NCBI RefSeq assembly: GCF_014529935.1
Contig: NZ_JACVFC010000001.1
Coordinates: forward strand, 3,782,001 to 3,846,000
Reading direction: 5' to 3'
Length of the DNA: 64,000 nucleotides
From: Chitinophaga qingshengii
GTDB lineage: Bacteria; Bacteroidota; Bacteroidia; Chitinophagales; Chitinophagaceae
How positions within the stretch are numbered: the stretch's first letter is position 1; the number at the start of each line of letters is the position of its first letter. Below the pieces are notes generated by a model. It saw only the letters and a program-made list of their open reading frames with translations, was not told the origin of the DNA and did not search any database. Shown piece by piece: positions 63,675 to 64,000 of this stretch. The position numbers and the translations under genes are program-made.

Positions 63675-63884
63675 AGTACATAATATCGGATAATTAACCG
63701 GTACCGGCAAAAAACGAACCAGCGCATCCGGCCTTGATAGCTAAACAAAAAACCGTAAAGCTTGTTCTTAATGCGGAATTTTAGTGGAAAGTTTTATACA
63801 TTATTCATTTATGGAATGGTGTTTGTGAACCTTTATGTACCAAAAAAATGAAAACTTTTATTCTCTCACCTTAAAACCTATTTT

Positions 63885-64000
63885 ATGAACAACAGTTCCA
63901 AAGCGGTAGTTTCTTTCATCGTTGGTGCGGCCGTAGGCGTAGCAGTAGGGTATTTCCTGAACTCTGACAAAAAAGATGAGCTGGTAGAAAAGCTGAAAGA
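63885..64000 (+). CDS. start of a YtxH-like protein, cut by the window end
   Basis: Frame open from ATG 63885 to the window edge. It begins with one glycine/alanine-rich hydrophobic helix (VVSFIVGAAVGVAVGYFLNS) then a charged stretch (DKKDELVEKLK), the usual YtxH pattern of small gas-vesicle/stress-type proteins with one N-terminal helix. Only ~38 residues are visible, so it is a partial call. Confidence 0.6.
   Translation, partial: MNNSSKAVVSFIVGAAVGVAVGYFLNSDKKDELVEKLK

Overview
The window is a 64 kb piece of a Bacteroidota chromosome, most likely Chitinophagaceae (Chitinophaga-like). This rests on a TamB/lipoprotein-TamL pair, Bacteroidota-type promoter elements (TAnnTTTG with TTG/TTTG about 19-20 bases upstream), DUF families typical of the phylum (DUF2480, DUF3472), many lipoproteins and secreted glycosidases, and single-gene operons of mixed orientation. 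It reads as core chromosome: there is no phage, insertion sequence, rRNA operon or CRISPR-Cas locus.

Layout. 1-14.4 kb: outer-membrane assembly (tamB, tamL), a PoxB-like pyruvate oxidase, an RlpA-like lipoprotein, a DJ-1/PfpI protein, a secreted DUF3472 protein, CorA, DUF2480 and a PpiD-like foldase. 14.4-23.8 kb: gene-poor and unusual. It holds a dense cluster of DnaA-box-like 9-mers upstream of nadA, a regular array of 31-base palindromes with an 82-base period (16.3-17.4 kb), a second array of TGTGGAAA-like direct repeats with a period near 50 (17.6-18.1 kb), feoA, ybeY, three identical parS-type palindromes (TGTTCCACGTGGAACA), about 2.3 kb of decayed coding sequence, and mnmG (gidA). Taken together this is probably the replication origin and centromere domain of the chromosome. 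23.8-44.5 kb: two ECF sigma factor operons (one with a transmembrane anti-sigma-like/beta-barrel fusion, one with a ClpP paralogue), cardiolipin synthase, two secreted glycosidases, an FtsX-type ABC permease, an Amj-like lipid II flippase, several lineage-specific unknowns, tRNA-Phe and recQ. 44.7-51 kb: arabinose-5-phosphate isomerase and mannose-1-phosphate guanylyltransferase (envelope sugars), an aminotransferase, and a carbonic anhydrase/SulP pair (bicarbonate). 51-64 kb: PadR/PspC stress pair, feoB, M28 and S41 peptidases, a DUF922 protein, paaABCD (phenylacetyl-CoA epoxidase), nadD, an AI-2E family transporter, and the start of a YtxH-like protein.

The most interesting material is non-coding: the DnaA-box cluster, the two periodic arrays either side of a single terminator-bounded gene block, and the parS sites. 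I know of no described element with the 82-base palindrome periodicity. Gene assignments are from reading translated sequence by eye, without database searches.
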